A DNA stretch of 64,000 nt from contig CASEKF010000033.1 in the NCBI GenBank assembly GCA_949288455.1, forward strand, positions 1 through 64,000. The letters are read 5' to 3'. The position numbers and the translations under genes were made by a program. The stretch comes from an uncultured bacterium (GTDB lineage: Bacteria > Vulcanimicrobiota > CADAWZ01). Positions 8,899-19,424 of the stretch are shown here, piece by piece; position 1 is the stretch's first letter; every line of letters starts with the position of its first letter. The notes below the pieces were generated by a model. That model was not told the DNA's origin. It did no database searches and saw only the letters and a program-made list of their open reading frames with translations.

Positions 8899-11109
8899 TC
8901 ATAAATATGATAAAGGATCCGAATCTATTATAGAATTTACGTCTGCGGAAGACATCTTTTCAGATATTTTTCTATATTGCTCGACAATTTTTATAACGTT
9001 TCTGCATTTTATGTAAATATGAACTCTATAATAATTTTTAATCTTTTCGACAGGACATGGAGAAGGACCTAATAAGTCTTCTTCTTCAGAAAGAAAAAAT
9101 TCTTTCGCAAAAGCCTCCGCATAATTCGAGCAGATAATTTTATCCTTACTAAGGAATAAAATTCTAACTAAGTGTCCAAAAGGCGGATAGCCTAATTCTT
9201 TCCGGTCGGCCAGCTCATTATTATAAAAACTTTCCGGATTAGAGGCGGATAAAGCCCGTAAAGCCGGATGTAAGGGGTCGTAAGTCTGAGCCGCGAATTC
9301 TGCGCCGGCTAACTTTCTTCCGGCTCTGCCCGCCACCTGAACCATAAGCTGCCAAGCTCTTTCCTGAGCTCTAAAATCAGGCATAGAAAAAGCCGCGTCG
9401 GCAAGAACCATCGCTGAAAGAGCTACGTTGGGAAAATCAAATCCTTTAGTTATCATTTGAGTTCCTATAAGAATATCGGCTTCATTATTTCTGAAAGCGT
9501 CGTAAATTTTCTCGGCGGAATATTTTGCCGAGACGGTATCGCGATCCATTCTTAAAACTCTAGCCCCGGGGAATTCTCTTTTTATTTCGTCTTCAAGCCT
9601 CTGAGTGCCCCCGCCTTCAGGAACTATGTTAAAACTTCCGCAGCTCTCGCAAAAATCAGGAGGAACATCTTCATAAGCGCAATAATGACATTTTAAAACA
9701 GACGGATTTTTATGAAGCTTCAAAGTTACGGCGCAATTAGGACATGTAATCCTCTTGCCGCAATCAGCGCAAAAAAGATAACGGAAAAAACCTCTTCTAT
9801 TTATAAAAAGCAAAGCCTGAAGTCCCGCTTTAAGAGTTTGATCCAGCCGCTTTAAAAGCCAAGGACTTAAAAGAGCTCCCTCCTTCCTGGAAAAAGAACG
9901 GCGCATATCTATTATTTTTAATTTAGGACGATATCCGGATACCCTTTTAGACAGATAAAGAAGAGCGTAACCTCCGTATTTCGCTCTAAAATATGTTTCA
10001 AGAGAAGGCGTAGCCGTTCCCAACACTAATACGGAATTATTCATAGCCGCTCGCTTAACCGCGACATGACGAGCATGATATCGAGGAGAAGAATCCTGTT
10101 TATAAGCGGGTTCATGCTCTTCGTCTATAATTATCACTCCTATGTCCTTAAGAGGAGCGAACACGGCGCTTCTCGTCCCAAGGACAATTTTAGCGTCTCC
10201 GTTCAATATTCTCCTCCATTCGCCGACTCTTTCGCCGTTAGAAAGAGACGAATGAAGAAAAGCTACCGCATCGCCAAATCTACTTCTGTAAATATCGGCA
10301 AATTGAGCCATCAAAGACAGTTCCGGAACAAGAACTAGAGCGGTTTTCCCTTTAGAAAGGGCATAGTCTATAAGTTTTAAATAAACTAACGTTTTCCCGC
10401 TTCCTGGCGCCCCATATAAAAGAACTCCCGCAGGCCGACCGCCGTCAATTAAAGACGCCGCCTTTTCAAAAGCGGCTTTCTGTTCCAAAGAAGGCTCTAA
10501 CTCTACGTAAGGGCGTAGACTTCGCCTGGCCTCGGCCGGCAATATGGGCAAAGGACTATCTTCCAAACCGATAATCCCCTTTTTCTCCAATTCATATAAA
10601 AGAGAAAGAGGCATCGAAGAATCTCTTAATATTCTTGTCTCGCCCAAATTAAAGAGACGATCCGCAAGCTCCGCTTGCCTGGGACTCCCGGCCAATCTCA
10701 AGGAAACTTGGCGTTGATCCGTCTCAATAAGACGAATTATTATTTTTTTTCTGTTTTTCAGGAAAGAGCCGCGCGTAAAATAAAAGCATGGCGGAATAAC
10801 CGTTTTAACGGCGTCGATAAAAGAACATCCGTAATAATCATGAAGCCATTGCGCAAGATAAACGATTTCTTTACGGCAAGACGACGCGTCTAATAAAATG
10901 TCCTCAATCGATTTTAACGCCGTTCCTTCGGGAAGGCAGGGAAGTTCGTCGGAAAGCTTAAAAATAAATGCGGGAAGAATCCGCTTTCCGAACGGAACAG
11001 CGGCTATTGCCCCGGGGACGGCTCTTTCCTCTAATTTTTCAGGAATGGAATATGAGAACAAACGATCGATAGATCTAACCTTCAAATTAACTACGGTCTG
11101 AGCGTACAT
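8899..11109 (-). CDS. priA: Primosomal protein N' (PriA helicase)
   Basis: PriA, 736 residues, restarts stalled replication forks by loading the replicative helicase. Features in order are the N-terminal 3'-DNA-binding domain (NLKVRSIDRLFSYSIPE), Walker A GAPGSGKTLV, the Walker B box DEEH, the GTATPSLET helicase motif, and a zinc-binding insertion with all eight cysteines (CADCGKRITCPNC and CHYC/CESC). Next come GTQMITKGFDFPNV and QVAGRAGR, then the C-terminal domain. All catalytic motifs look intact. It starts six bases after the stop of the kinase-TPR gene, so the two are probably cotranscribed. Confidence 0.96.
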   Translation of the reverse strand: MYAQTVVNLKVRSIDRLFSYSIPEKLEERAVPGAIAAVPFGKRILPAFIFKLSDELPCLPEGTALKSIEDILLDASSCRKEIVYLAQWLHDYYGCSFIDAVKTVIPPCFYFTRGSFLKNRKKIIIRLIETDQRQVSLRLAGSPRQAELADRLFNLGETRILRDSSMPLSLLYELEKKGIIGLEDSPLPILPAEARRSLRPYVELEPSLEQKAAFEKAASLIDGGRPAGVLLYGAPGSGKTLVYLKLIDYALSKGKTALVLVPELSLMAQFADIYRSRFGDAVAFLHSSLSNGERVGEWRRILNGDAKIVLGTRSAVFAPLKDIGVIIIDEEHEPAYKQDSSPRYHARHVAVKRAAMNNSVLVLGTATPSLETYFRAKYGGYALLYLSKRVSGYRPKLKIIDMRRSFSRKEGALLSPWLLKRLDQTLKAGLQALLFINRRGFFRYLFCADCGKRITCPNCAVTLKLHKNPSVLKCHYCAYEDVPPDFCESCGSFNIVPEGGGTQRLEDEIKREFPGARVLRMDRDTVSAKYSAEKIYDAFRNNEADILIGTQMITKGFDFPNVALSAMVLADAAFSMPDFRAQERAWQLMVQVAGRAGRKLAGAEFAAQTYDPLHPALRALSASNPESFYNNELADRKELGYPPFGHLVRILFLSKDKIICSNYAEAFAKEFFLSEEEDLLGPSPCPVEKIKNYYRVHIYIKCRNVIKIVEQYRKISEKMSSADVNSIIDSDPLSYL

Positions 11110-11115
11110 ATTCTA

Positions 11116-14100
11116 TTAATCCAATAAAGCGCTCCTAAGTTTAATAAGTTCTTCCCTGCTGTTTTCCGGACAATTTTGGAGAGCTTCGGAAAAATACTCT
11201 TCGGCTTCTTCCTTTCTCTTCCGCGAGGCCAGAAAAACAGCGTAATCCCTCGTATATTCCCAAAAATAAGAACTGTCTTTCATCGCCGCTATACGCTCTC
11301 TCTCTTCAGTCAAAGGATCTTTTCTCCTATTGGCCGCATATGCTTTCAAAGAGTGATAATAAGCGGAATTGGAAGGATCTTTCGTCATAAGTTCATCGAT
11401 AAGATTTACCGCCTCGGAAAATCTTCCCGAAGCTATATAAATGTCGATTTTTAAATTATATAAATCCGATTTACCGGGAGAAAGCTCATATATAACATCC
11501 CAAGTCTTTAAAGCCGTATCATACTCTCCCAAAAGCACGTTTGCTCGGGCAAAATCAGCGAGAACGGCGACGTTGGAAGGCTGGGCCTTTAAAACGTCAA
11601 ATAAATAATCGTAAGCCTGTTGCCCCTTTTTCTCATGAATAGCTATAATACCAAGCATATGAGACACCGAAGGGGTATCCGGAGCCAATTTTTCAGCCGA
11701 AAGCAAAACCTGTTTAGCCTTTGTGTATTCCCCTTTATCAATATGAGCTCTAGCTAAATCCACATACGCTTTGCTCATGACGGCGCTGTAATCTCCCCGA
11801 TTCTTCGAAGGCATAAGGTTTAACGCCATCCTAAAAGATTCTATGGCAAGATCAGGCTGATTCCTCTTAGCGTAAGCCTTCGCTATGTAAATATGATACA
11901 GATAATTCGTAGGCTGTAAAGACAAAGCTTTTTTATATTCAATTAAAGCCATGCTTACGAGTCCTTGATTAAAGTACACTTTGCCTATAAGAGCGGGGAT
12001 TAAGGAATCTCTGGGAGATAATTCCTCAGCCTTCCTGAACATTTTAATAGCTTCGTCATATCTTTCTTCCTCTTCCAGAATAACGCCTATAGCTTTATAA
12101 TAATCTACGTTTCTGCTATCCAAAGTGGCGGCCTTTTTTAATTCTTCCACAGCTCTGGCTTTATCTCCCTGACAATAATACGCCATACCTAAATCTTCTC
12201 TGTATTCGGGATTGGAAGGCTGCATCGCGACGGCCTGTCTGTACTCCAATATTCCCAGCTGAGTATAATCCTTCTTTAAATAAAGCATGCCAAGTTTATT
12301 ATGAGCGTGAGCGCTGGACGAGCCTGCTCCGGCTTCGACAGATTTTTCATAATGACTAATCGCGTTGTCATAAGCTCCCATAGTCATATAAAGATCCCCA
12401 AGATGCTGGTGCACTTCGGTATCTCCGGGATGAGAAGCAGCTATGTGCTCAAGTTCGGCCGCGGCTCCATATGTATCTCCTTGTCTTAGATACATATCTG
12501 CCAACTGAAGTCTAGCCTCCCTGTTGTTTTCTTCAAGGGAAAGAGCGTTGGTTATAGTTTTGTAAGCTAGATCCGATCGATTCTGCCTCAAATAAAGATC
12601 GCTTAAAGAAGTATAAATTTCAGGATTTTCAGGATTTATAGTTATAGCCGAAGTATAATTTTTCTCAGCCTGTCCGAACTTTCTCTTTTTCTTGTAAAGA
12701 TCTCCAAGCCAAACGTATATCTGAGGATTTTCAGGCTCATATTTAAGAACGATTTCAAACTCCCTTATAGCGTTGTCTACTTGATTAAGACCGGAATATA
12801 AATAAGCGAGCTGCTTATGAGCGTCTATATTTTCAGGATCTATAGCTAAAATATAAGAATATTCCTTAATAGCTTGAGATACTTCGCCCTGTTGAGCGAA
12901 CAAAAAAGCCAGAGAACTTCTTACCTCCAAATTGTTTTGATCGAACTTCAAAGCCTGAAGATAATATCTGACCGCTTCAGACGGATTTTCAATGCGTCTG
13001 TAATATTCCGCCAAATAGACATAGCTTTCATAATTGTCGGGAAATAACTCGCAAGCCTCGGAAAAATCCTTGAAAGCCTGTTCCAAATTTCCTTCTTCAA
13101 GCCTGGCTCTGCCCTTATTATAATAAGGAGGAGCATAGTTTGGATCGTATTTTATAGCAAGTTCAAACCTATCTATGGCCTCTTCGTAATCTCCGGAGGA
13201 AAAATAAAACATCCCCTGGCGATTATGATACTCCGCGTCGCAAATTTCTCCCGAAGACGATGGAAGAGAAGCGTTGCATCTGGAACAACACAATTGAGAA
13301 GCTAAATTTTCCTGTCCGCATTCGGGACATATCACCGAAGAAGTTATAACTGAGGTTTCGGAAACAGTTTGAGATACTTCGGCGTCCTTTTTCATTTTAT
13401 CAATGAAAAGATTATATTTTTCTCTCTCGCTAATACCGGGTTCGCTCTCCGGTATAGGAGGAATAACCGGAGCAACCTCGGAAGGAGACGTTTTTTTCTC
13501 ACGTTCCTCTTTTTGCTCCTCCTGAACTGCCTTAGGCTGAACGTCAATATTGGAAAAATCGTCCGATTTTTTTTCAGATTCTTGTTTTTTTGCGGATTTC
13601 CGTTCGGATTCAACTTCCTCAACTAATTGAGTCAATTCTTCGCTATGCTTAACGCTTGGTTTTGGTTCCTCAGAATCTTCGTTAAGGCCGGCAAGCAGCT
13701 CTGCTTTAAGAGCGGCAAGCCTATCCGACGCAAAATTTTCGACGTTTTGAGGCTTAGGATTTGAAAAAACCGAAATAGGCTTCGGAGATAAATAATCGCT
13801 GATAATATTTTCCATCTCCAAAGCGGATGAAAACCGTCTATCGGGACTTTTTTCCATACATTTGAGAATTAAACTCTCAAACTCTTTAGGAACCTCAATA
13901 TTCCTAATAGTAGGAAGGATCGGAGCGTCGTAGAGATGCTTATTAAGCATCTCGGGAAGCGAATGGGCTTCGAAAGGCAAATTTTTAGTCAGCATTTCAT
14001 AAAACACAACGCCCATAGAATATATATCGGCCCTATAATCAGCCTCTAAGCCTCTAGCCTGTTCCGGAGAAAAGTAAGCTATAGTTCCCATAACGCTACC

Positions 14101-14598
14101 GGTTTCAGTAATCGAATGACTATCGTCCAATACCGCTATGCCAAAATCCATAACTTTAACTTTATTGTCGTCCGTAACTTTTATATTTTCCGGTTTTATA
14201 TCTCTATGAGTAATTTTTTGTTCATGAGCATAAGACATAGCGTCGCACAATTGCTTAAATAACTCGGCCATGAATCGTATATCGGGCTTGCCGTCCGCTT
14301 CAATGATATCTCGAAGAGAATCGCCCGGAACGTATTCCATAACGATATGGAACAAACCGTCTTCCTCGCCGATGTCATAAACTTTAACGATATGAGGATG
14401 ATCCAATCTAGCCGAAACTCTAGCTTCTCTCAAAAACCGCTGAACGGCTTTCTTTGAAGCCGTTTTTTTAGGAGGCAGAACTTTTATCGCCACCGGACGA
14501 TCGAGAATAGGATCTTCTCCTTGGTAAACTATCCCCATACCGCCGCGGCCTAGCTCTTTAATTACTTTGTATCTTCCTATGTAAAGTTCTTTAGACAT
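11116..14598 (-). CDS. Ser/Thr protein kinase fused to a zinc ribbon and a long TPR array
   Basis: A 1160-residue protein. Residues 8-270 are a Hanks-type kinase: glycine loop GRGGMG, Lys39 in AIKV, catalytic Asp132 in HRDIKPEN, Asp151 in DFG, and an APE-equivalent FSPEQARG. All catalytic residues are present. Residues ~275-420 form a charged, Pro/Glu/Lys-rich linker. Residues 424-441 form a CPEC...CSRC zinc ribbon. From ~455 to the end there are about 18-20 tetratricopeptide-like repeats (for example YNKGRARLEEGNLEQAFKDF). No transmembrane segment is seen, so it is probably cytoplasmic. The TPR superhelix likely recruits substrates or assembles complexes. The target is unknown, and priA directly downstream does not define the role. 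Confidence 0.9.
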   Translation of the reverse strand: MSKELYIGRYKVIKELGRGGMGIVYQGEDPILDRPVAIKVLPPKKTASKKAVQRFLREARVSARLDHPHIVKVYDIGEEDGLFHIVMEYVPGDSLRDIIEADGKPDIRFMAELFKQLCDAMSYAHEQKITHRDIKPENIKVTDDNKVKVMDFGIAVLDDSHSITETGSVMGTIAYFSPEQARGLEADYRADIYSMGVVFYEMLTKNLPFEAHSLPEMLNKHLYDAPILPTIRNIEVPKEFESLILKCMEKSPDRRFSSALEMENIISDYLSPKPISVFSNPKPQNVENFASDRLAALKAELLAGLNEDSEEPKPSVKHSEELTQLVEEVESERKSAKKQESEKKSDDFSNIDVQPKAVQEEQKEEREKKTSPSEVAPVIPPIPESEPGISEREKYNLFIDKMKKDAEVSQTVSETSVITSSVICPECGQENLASQLCCSRCNASLPSSSGEICDAEYHNRQGMFYFSSGDYEEAIDRFELAIKYDPNYAPPYYNKGRARLEEGNLEQAFKDFSEACELFPDNYESYVYLAEYYRRIENPSEAVRYYLQALKFDQNNLEVRSSLAFLFAQQGEVSQAIKEYSYILAIDPENIDAHKQLAYLYSGLNQVDNAIREFEIVLKYEPENPQIYVWLGDLYKKKRKFGQAEKNYTSAITINPENPEIYTSLSDLYLRQNRSDLAYKTITNALSLEENNREARLQLADMYLRQGDTYGAAAELEHIAASHPGDTEVHQHLGDLYMTMGAYDNAISHYEKSVEAGAGSSSAHAHNKLGMLYLKKDYTQLGILEYRQAVAMQPSNPEYREDLGMAYYCQGDKARAVEELKKAATLDSRNVDYYKAIGVILEEEERYDEAIKMFRKAEELSPRDSLIPALIGKVYFNQGLVSMALIEYKKALSLQPTNYLYHIYIAKAYAKRNQPDLAIESFRMALNLMPSKNRGDYSAVMSKAYVDLARAHIDKGEYTKAKQVLLSAEKLAPDTPSVSHMLGIIAIHEKKGQQAYDYLFDVLKAQPSNVAVLADFARANVLLGEYDTALKTWDVIYELSPGKSDLYNLKIDIYIASGRFSEAVNLIDELMTKDPSNSAYYHSLKAYAANRRKDPLTEERERIAAMKDSSYFWEYTRDYAVFLASRKRKEEAEEYFSEALQNCPENSREELIKLRSALLD

Positions 14599-14712
14599 AT
14601 CGCGTACTCGTTTATAATAAAGATTATGGTGACATTAAGAAACATAAAATAGTCAAAGTAAAAAAATACGAATTCTACGTTCCATTATAATATTTTCATA
14701 AAAATTAAAAAA

Positions 14713-17451
14713 TTACCTTTCTAAAATCAATTTTAATCCCGGAGGAATAGAATCTCCCAAAAAAACGTCCTCTTCTTCAATAGTTTCTTGGGCAACTTCA
14801 AATAAAGGTTTTATAAACTTATCGTCGGCTTCAAGCTTTTTCAAATAAGACGAAACTAAATTTCTGACTTCTTCGCTTACGTCTCTACTCCTGTCTCCGG
14901 TCAGCTCAGCCATAGCGGATAAAGCCATAAACGCGGAATTTCCCGAAAATTCCGCCGAAATAATCTCGCGGATCCACTCCTCGGATATTTCGGCGGGCAA
15001 TATAAAATTCGCGTTGCCGTATATAGTTCTGCGCCCCGCTATCCTTCTTATCATATTTAAAGCCTGAACCGGATCCTTCCTAAGAATATTTTTCATTACG
15101 TAACCGCCCAATTCTATCTTCAAAGATACCGATAGTTTGTCAAAATAAGACGCCATCTGTAAAATTTCCATCAGCTCGCTCTTAGAAGGATTCGGACCTG
15201 AAAATGACTTTAGATGTTTCTTGCCTTTCAAAAACCATGAAGAAACTCTGTCGAAAATAAGCTTCTGAGCCTCCCCTGAAAGACCTCCGGCGCATCTTCT
15301 CCAAAATATCCACCACTCCAGTCTATTCTGCTCTTCTTTATTAAATTGCAGCCATTTCACGATAAGACTTTCGGCCTTTTTTATTCTCCAGTCGTCCAAA
15401 GGGTACCCATACCCCGGCCTAAGCGTGAATCCCGCGGCGTTAAACCAAGCTCCTTCGGATTTGGCGTCTATTCTTCTCTTTGAAGATATGTCTATAAGAG
15501 AATCAAAGATTAAGCGATTTACGGAAATATCCCAATCTTTTTTTCCGGTCTGCCATAAATTTTCAAGATCCGCTAAAAGTTTTCTATATTTTTCTCCGTT
15601 TTTTTTCTCAAAAGCTAATCGTATAATAGATTGAGATTCTCGGGCAAGTTCGGCGTTTACTATCGAACTTCTAACCGGAACCGCCAATGTCTGCTCGTCT
15701 GTCTTATCGCCGCCTTCTCTAAAAACTCCAAAATTAAGTTTCCATTCTCCGGAATTGTCCGGAGTCGAGCATTTTAATTCTAAAGTCCCAATCTCAGTTA
15801 AATTAGACTTCAAAAACACTTCCTTAAATTTATCTTTATCTTCTCCCCTTGGCAATACGGTAAATAAAGGAGGCAGAGGAGAAAGGGAATCCCCGTTTAC
15901 GGAAATTATGTCTCCGGGCATATCGCTGTCTCTGCTTGTCGAGCTGAACACAGAAAAACTTACCGGATGCTCAAGAGAAAGCAAAAAAGTTTTATTTTTG
16001 ATTTCCTGAACGTTCTCGGTCATAAGATCTTTTGGAATAAGGCAAAGATAGGTATCTCCTGACGTCGTTCCGGCGTCTATCTTGACATAGTACGATCTTG
16101 GAGAACCTCCCCCTATTCTTACTCCGTCTCCCCGTTTAGCTTTTGAAAAATATGCTGCTCCAAGAGCTACGGCAGCGTCGAATTCGTCGTTTTGAAGTTC
16201 TTTAACAGGTTTTCCGCCCCATTCTTCAAGCTGATTTTTTACCCTGCTCCTAAACAGCGCGGATCTAAAGACTCCGCCGTTAAAAAGAACTGCGTCCGGA
16301 ATTTCCTCTCTTTCGGCATGTTTTTTAATAAAATCGGCCATATGTCTAGTAATTCTTGGATCTTTCTGATAAGGAAGGCCCCACTCGGATAAGCCCGAAG
16401 AAACAGACGGAGTTATATCGCCGAATCGTAAAGAAGGGAAAAATCCCTCCAATACAGCCGACTCGCAATCCTCAAAGGAAATTTCAGCCGATATGCTTGA
16501 GGAAATAATTCTGCTTCCTCTTCCAAGAATAGCAACGGAAACTTTTTCAGGAGGATTGTCGGCCAAAAGCTTTTCCTTAGCAGTTCGGCATTCCGCGCAT
16601 AAAGACGCCCACATTACCGCGTCAAGCTTTCCTGACGAACCTAAATATTTTTTTTCAGTCATAAGCGCGAGAGCCATATCCATATTATCTCCGCCTAACA
16701 AGAGATGATCTCCTACGGCAACGCGTTTTAAAGAGGCTCCGGTATCGTCGCTTGAAGCTCTTATAATCGTAAAATCGGCGGTGCCTCCTCCTACGTCGCA
16801 TACGAGAACGTCTTTTACGCCTCTCAATTCTTTTTTCCAAAGCGACTCATTTTTCAGCAGCCAAGCGTAAAACGCGGCCTGGGGCTCTTCAAGCAAAGTC
16901 AAATTCTTAATTCCGGCTTTCTCGGCCGCCTCGACGGTGAGTTCTCTTCCTGCGTCGTCAAACGAAGCCGGAACGGTAAGAGTGACTTCTTGATTTTCAA
17001 AAGCCGACGTCCCGCCTCCCATCTTATAATTCCAAGAGTGTTTTATATGAGTCAGAATTCTGGACGCAGCCTCGAAAGGAGAAATTTTATCGGAGCTTCC
17101 TACCTGATTCCAAGGCAAAATAGGAGCCTTCCTATCAACTTTCATATTTGAAAGCCAAGATTTTGAAGAAGATACGACTTTTTGAGGATAATAAATTAAA
17201 CTCTTTTTAGCCAATTCTCCAACTGAATAATTGAGATCTTTATCCCAAGGAAGCGCAAATGTTTTAGCGCCCATGTCTACTTGATCAAGCAAAAAAATAA
17301 AAGAAGGGAGCATAAGTCGCTCGGCCGTTTCCCCCGGTTCAATCGCTTGTTCTATAGGGAACAACTCCGGCTTTTTTAAGTCCGACTCTAAATCTATATA
17401 AGCGCAACACGAATTAGTAGTTCCTAAATCTATGCCTATCGCGTACCTCAT
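14713..17451 (-). CDS. Hsp70-type ATPase with a large C-terminal extension
   Basis: A 912-residue DnaK-superfamily protein. The N-terminal ~480 residues are the actin-like ATPase: phosphate 1 loop GIDLGTTNSC, EEPQAAFYAW, phosphate 2 loop VCDVGGGTADF, and adenosine-binding NGGVFRS. The region after ~500 does not resemble the canonical DnaK substrate-binding domain. It has a beta-rich part and then a long helical segment (~600-912), matching the lineage of large Hsp70 proteins with a DUF3731-like tail; that family name is from memory. It is the last gene of a minus-strand trio with a second Hsp70 and a DUF2760-like gene. No DnaJ or GrpE is near, so cochaperone use is open. Confidence 0.88.
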   Translation of the reverse strand: MRYAIGIDLGTTNSCCAYIDLESDLKKPELFPIEQAIEPGETAERLMLPSFIFLLDQVDMGAKTFALPWDKDLNYSVGELAKKSLIYYPQKVVSSSKSWLSNMKVDRKAPILPWNQVGSSDKISPFEAASRILTHIKHSWNYKMGGGTSAFENQEVTLTVPASFDDAGRELTVEAAEKAGIKNLTLLEEPQAAFYAWLLKNESLWKKELRGVKDVLVCDVGGGTADFTIIRASSDDTGASLKRVAVGDHLLLGGDNMDMALALMTEKKYLGSSGKLDAVMWASLCAECRTAKEKLLADNPPEKVSVAILGRGSRIISSSISAEISFEDCESAVLEGFFPSLRFGDITPSVSSGLSEWGLPYQKDPRITRHMADFIKKHAEREEIPDAVLFNGGVFRSALFRSRVKNQLEEWGGKPVKELQNDEFDAAVALGAAYFSKAKRGDGVRIGGGSPRSYYVKIDAGTTSGDTYLCLIPKDLMTENVQEIKNKTFLLSLEHPVSFSVFSSTSRDSDMPGDIISVNGDSLSPLPPLFTVLPRGEDKDKFKEVFLKSNLTEIGTLELKCSTPDNSGEWKLNFGVFREGGDKTDEQTLAVPVRSSIVNAELARESQSIIRLAFEKKNGEKYRKLLADLENLWQTGKKDWDISVNRLIFDSLIDISSKRRIDAKSEGAWFNAAGFTLRPGYGYPLDDWRIKKAESLIVKWLQFNKEEQNRLEWWIFWRRCAGGLSGEAQKLIFDRVSSWFLKGKKHLKSFSGPNPSKSELMEILQMASYFDKLSVSLKIELGGYVMKNILRKDPVQALNMIRRIAGRRTIYGNANFILPAEISEEWIREIISAEFSGNSAFMALSAMAELTGDRSRDVSEEVRNLVSSYLKKLEADDKFIKPLFEVAQETIEEEDVFLGDSIPPGLKLILER

Positions 17452-17604
17452 AAGTACAAATCTCCATTATTCCTCAAAAGTTACGTAAGGTCTTAACGAT
17501 TCTAATAAGTCCGTCATTTTATTCGTATTCATGATAAACAGCTGCCCCATTAATTTATAAGGTCCGCGAATAAAATTTATTTAAGAAGTTTTATCGCGAT
17601 ATCT

Positions 17605-19407
17605 CTAATCGGCATCGCTGTGACGAACGTCAAACTCCAGCTTTCTGCGAAAGCCGTCGGCTGAAATACACCATAATTCTATGGTTCCTATTTCAGTTAC
17701 GTAAGTTTCTAATTTAACCGGAATAAATCCCGCGTCGGTATTGTCCGATTCGAGAAAAACCTTTAACGAAGGAAGCTCTTTTATGCCTACGTCTTCCCAA
17801 TTCTCAACTATATTCCCAATAGCGTCGTCTTCTCTCGTCGAAGATGAGAAGAACCTGAATTCCGCTTCATATCCTACTCCAAGCGCAAATTCTCTATCGT
17901 CAAGTTTAATCTTAGTTCCCTCTTCAACTCCTTTCCCGGCTATGCAAAGAGCTTTTACGGGAGGTTCAAATCCTGGGATGGAAGGCATTGAAGTTTCTAT
18001 GCCTATATAATAAGATCTTGAAGTTCCGCCTTTAATTCGTATTCCTTTGCCCCGTTTGGAAAGGGCGTAAGCGGCGGCTCCCTTAGCCACGGACAAATCC
18101 AAATCCGCGCCTTTTAAAACGGTAAAAGATTCGCCGTCAGGATACCATTCTTTCAATGCGGCTATAAACCTGGAAGTTATGGCTTCAGATTTAAAAACTC
18201 CTCCGTTCAGCAGCAAATGCGTAGGCAAAGGAGCGTAGCCTTTTTTAACGAGAGTCTCTCGGTTCACGCTAAGAAAAGCGGCCAAATGACGCGTAACGAC
18301 GGCGTCATGTTCATATGGAAGCCCGATTTCGGCTAATCCTAACCGTCTTCTAGGCTCCGGGCGAGAATTTAAAGGAACAGACCGGAAAAAGCCGTCGAAT
18401 ATAATTCGTTCCAAAGTCTCTCTCTTTAAAAGAGCGGTCAAACTGCCTCCAAAAATACTGCTTGAACGGCCCGGTATGATAATTTCCGCTTCTTTTACAG
18501 AATTATCCGACAACATTCTTTCCTTTGCCGCGGAACAGCTTCTTGCCATAGCGTTTAACTGCCAAGGTTCCAGCTTAACTTTTTTTCTTGCGCGCATATC
18601 CTCATATAAAGCCATTGCCGCCGCAAGATCCATATTGTCTCCGCCAAGAAGAATATGGTCTCCTACGGCTATTCTCTCAAGCTCTAAATTTCCTTCGTTC
18701 TCAGATACGGCTATAAGACTGAAATCAGTCGTGCCTCCTCCTATATCGCATACCAACACGGTGTCGTTTAATTTTAAAATTTTTCTCCATTCTTCTCCCA
18801 TTGAAAACAGCCAAGCATACAAAGCCGCTTGAGGTTCTTCAAGTAAAGTTACGTCCATATTGGAAGCGGTAGCGGCTTTTACCGTAAGTTCTCTCGCAAC
18901 CGCGTCAAAAGAAGCGGGCACGGTTAGAGCTATATCCTGAATGCAAAAAGACGCATGTTTAACGTCCTTAAATTTATAATTCCAGGCTTCGTACAAATGA
19001 GTCAAACATCTCATAGCGGATTCTACCGGAGAAATTTTAGCGACTTTCTTAGAATCCGAACCCCATGGAAGAATCATTCCCTCTCTATCTACGGCGTTTG
19101 CGCATAACCAAGATTTAGAAGACGAAACAAGTCTGTCGGGGACTTTAAGTCCCTGTTTTAAAGCAAATTCTCCTATTATATACGGGAAATCTCCCCAAGG
19201 CAGTTCGGCGGCTCCTTCAGGAAGCTCATGACTGCCGGGAATATATATGAAGGAAGGCAGCGTGGTTCTCTCCTTGATTTCTCTAATGTCCGCTATCTGA
19301 GGTATCTTGAATATCTCAATAGTTGCGCCGTCTTCATCCTTAGAAAAAGCCATAGCGGTATTTGTAGTTCCCAGATCTATTCCTATAACGTAAGGCGATT
19401 TTGTCAT
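17605..19407 (-). CDS. Hsp70-type ATPase (short partner)
   Basis: A 600-residue Hsp70-like protein paralogous to the longer neighbour. It has GIDLGTTNTAMAF at the N-terminus, LLEEPQAALYAW, VCDIGGGTTDFSLI, and LLNGGVFKSEAI, then a short beta-rich end without the helical lid of DnaK. I prefer the ATG at 19407, which has GGGGAG at good spacing; the ATG two codons earlier (19413) is too close to it. The two Hsp70s share the same unusual motif order (SSSKSWL, GGDNMD, GRSS), so they probably arose by duplication and may work as a pair. Substrates are unknown. Confidence 0.88.
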   Translation of the reverse strand: MTKSPYVIGIDLGTTNTAMAFSKDEDGATIEIFKIPQIADIREIKERTTLPSFIYIPGSHELPEGAAELPWGDFPYIIGEFALKQGLKVPDRLVSSSKSWLCANAVDREGMILPWGSDSKKVAKISPVESAMRCLTHLYEAWNYKFKDVKHASFCIQDIALTVPASFDAVARELTVKAATASNMDVTLLEEPQAALYAWLFSMGEEWRKILKLNDTVLVCDIGGGTTDFSLIAVSENEGNLELERIAVGDHILLGGDNMDLAAAMALYEDMRARKKVKLEPWQLNAMARSCSAAKERMLSDNSVKEAEIIIPGRSSSIFGGSLTALLKRETLERIIFDGFFRSVPLNSRPEPRRRLGLAEIGLPYEHDAVVTRHLAAFLSVNRETLVKKGYAPLPTHLLLNGGVFKSEAITSRFIAALKEWYPDGESFTVLKGADLDLSVAKGAAAYALSKRGKGIRIKGGTSRSYYIGIETSMPSIPGFEPPVKALCIAGKGVEEGTKIKLDDREFALGVGYEAEFRFFSSSTREDDAIGNIVENWEDVGIKELPSLKVFLESDNTDAGFIPVKLETYVTEIGTIELWCISADGFRRKLEFDVRHSDAD

Positions 19408-19424
19408 TTTCATATTCTCCCCGT

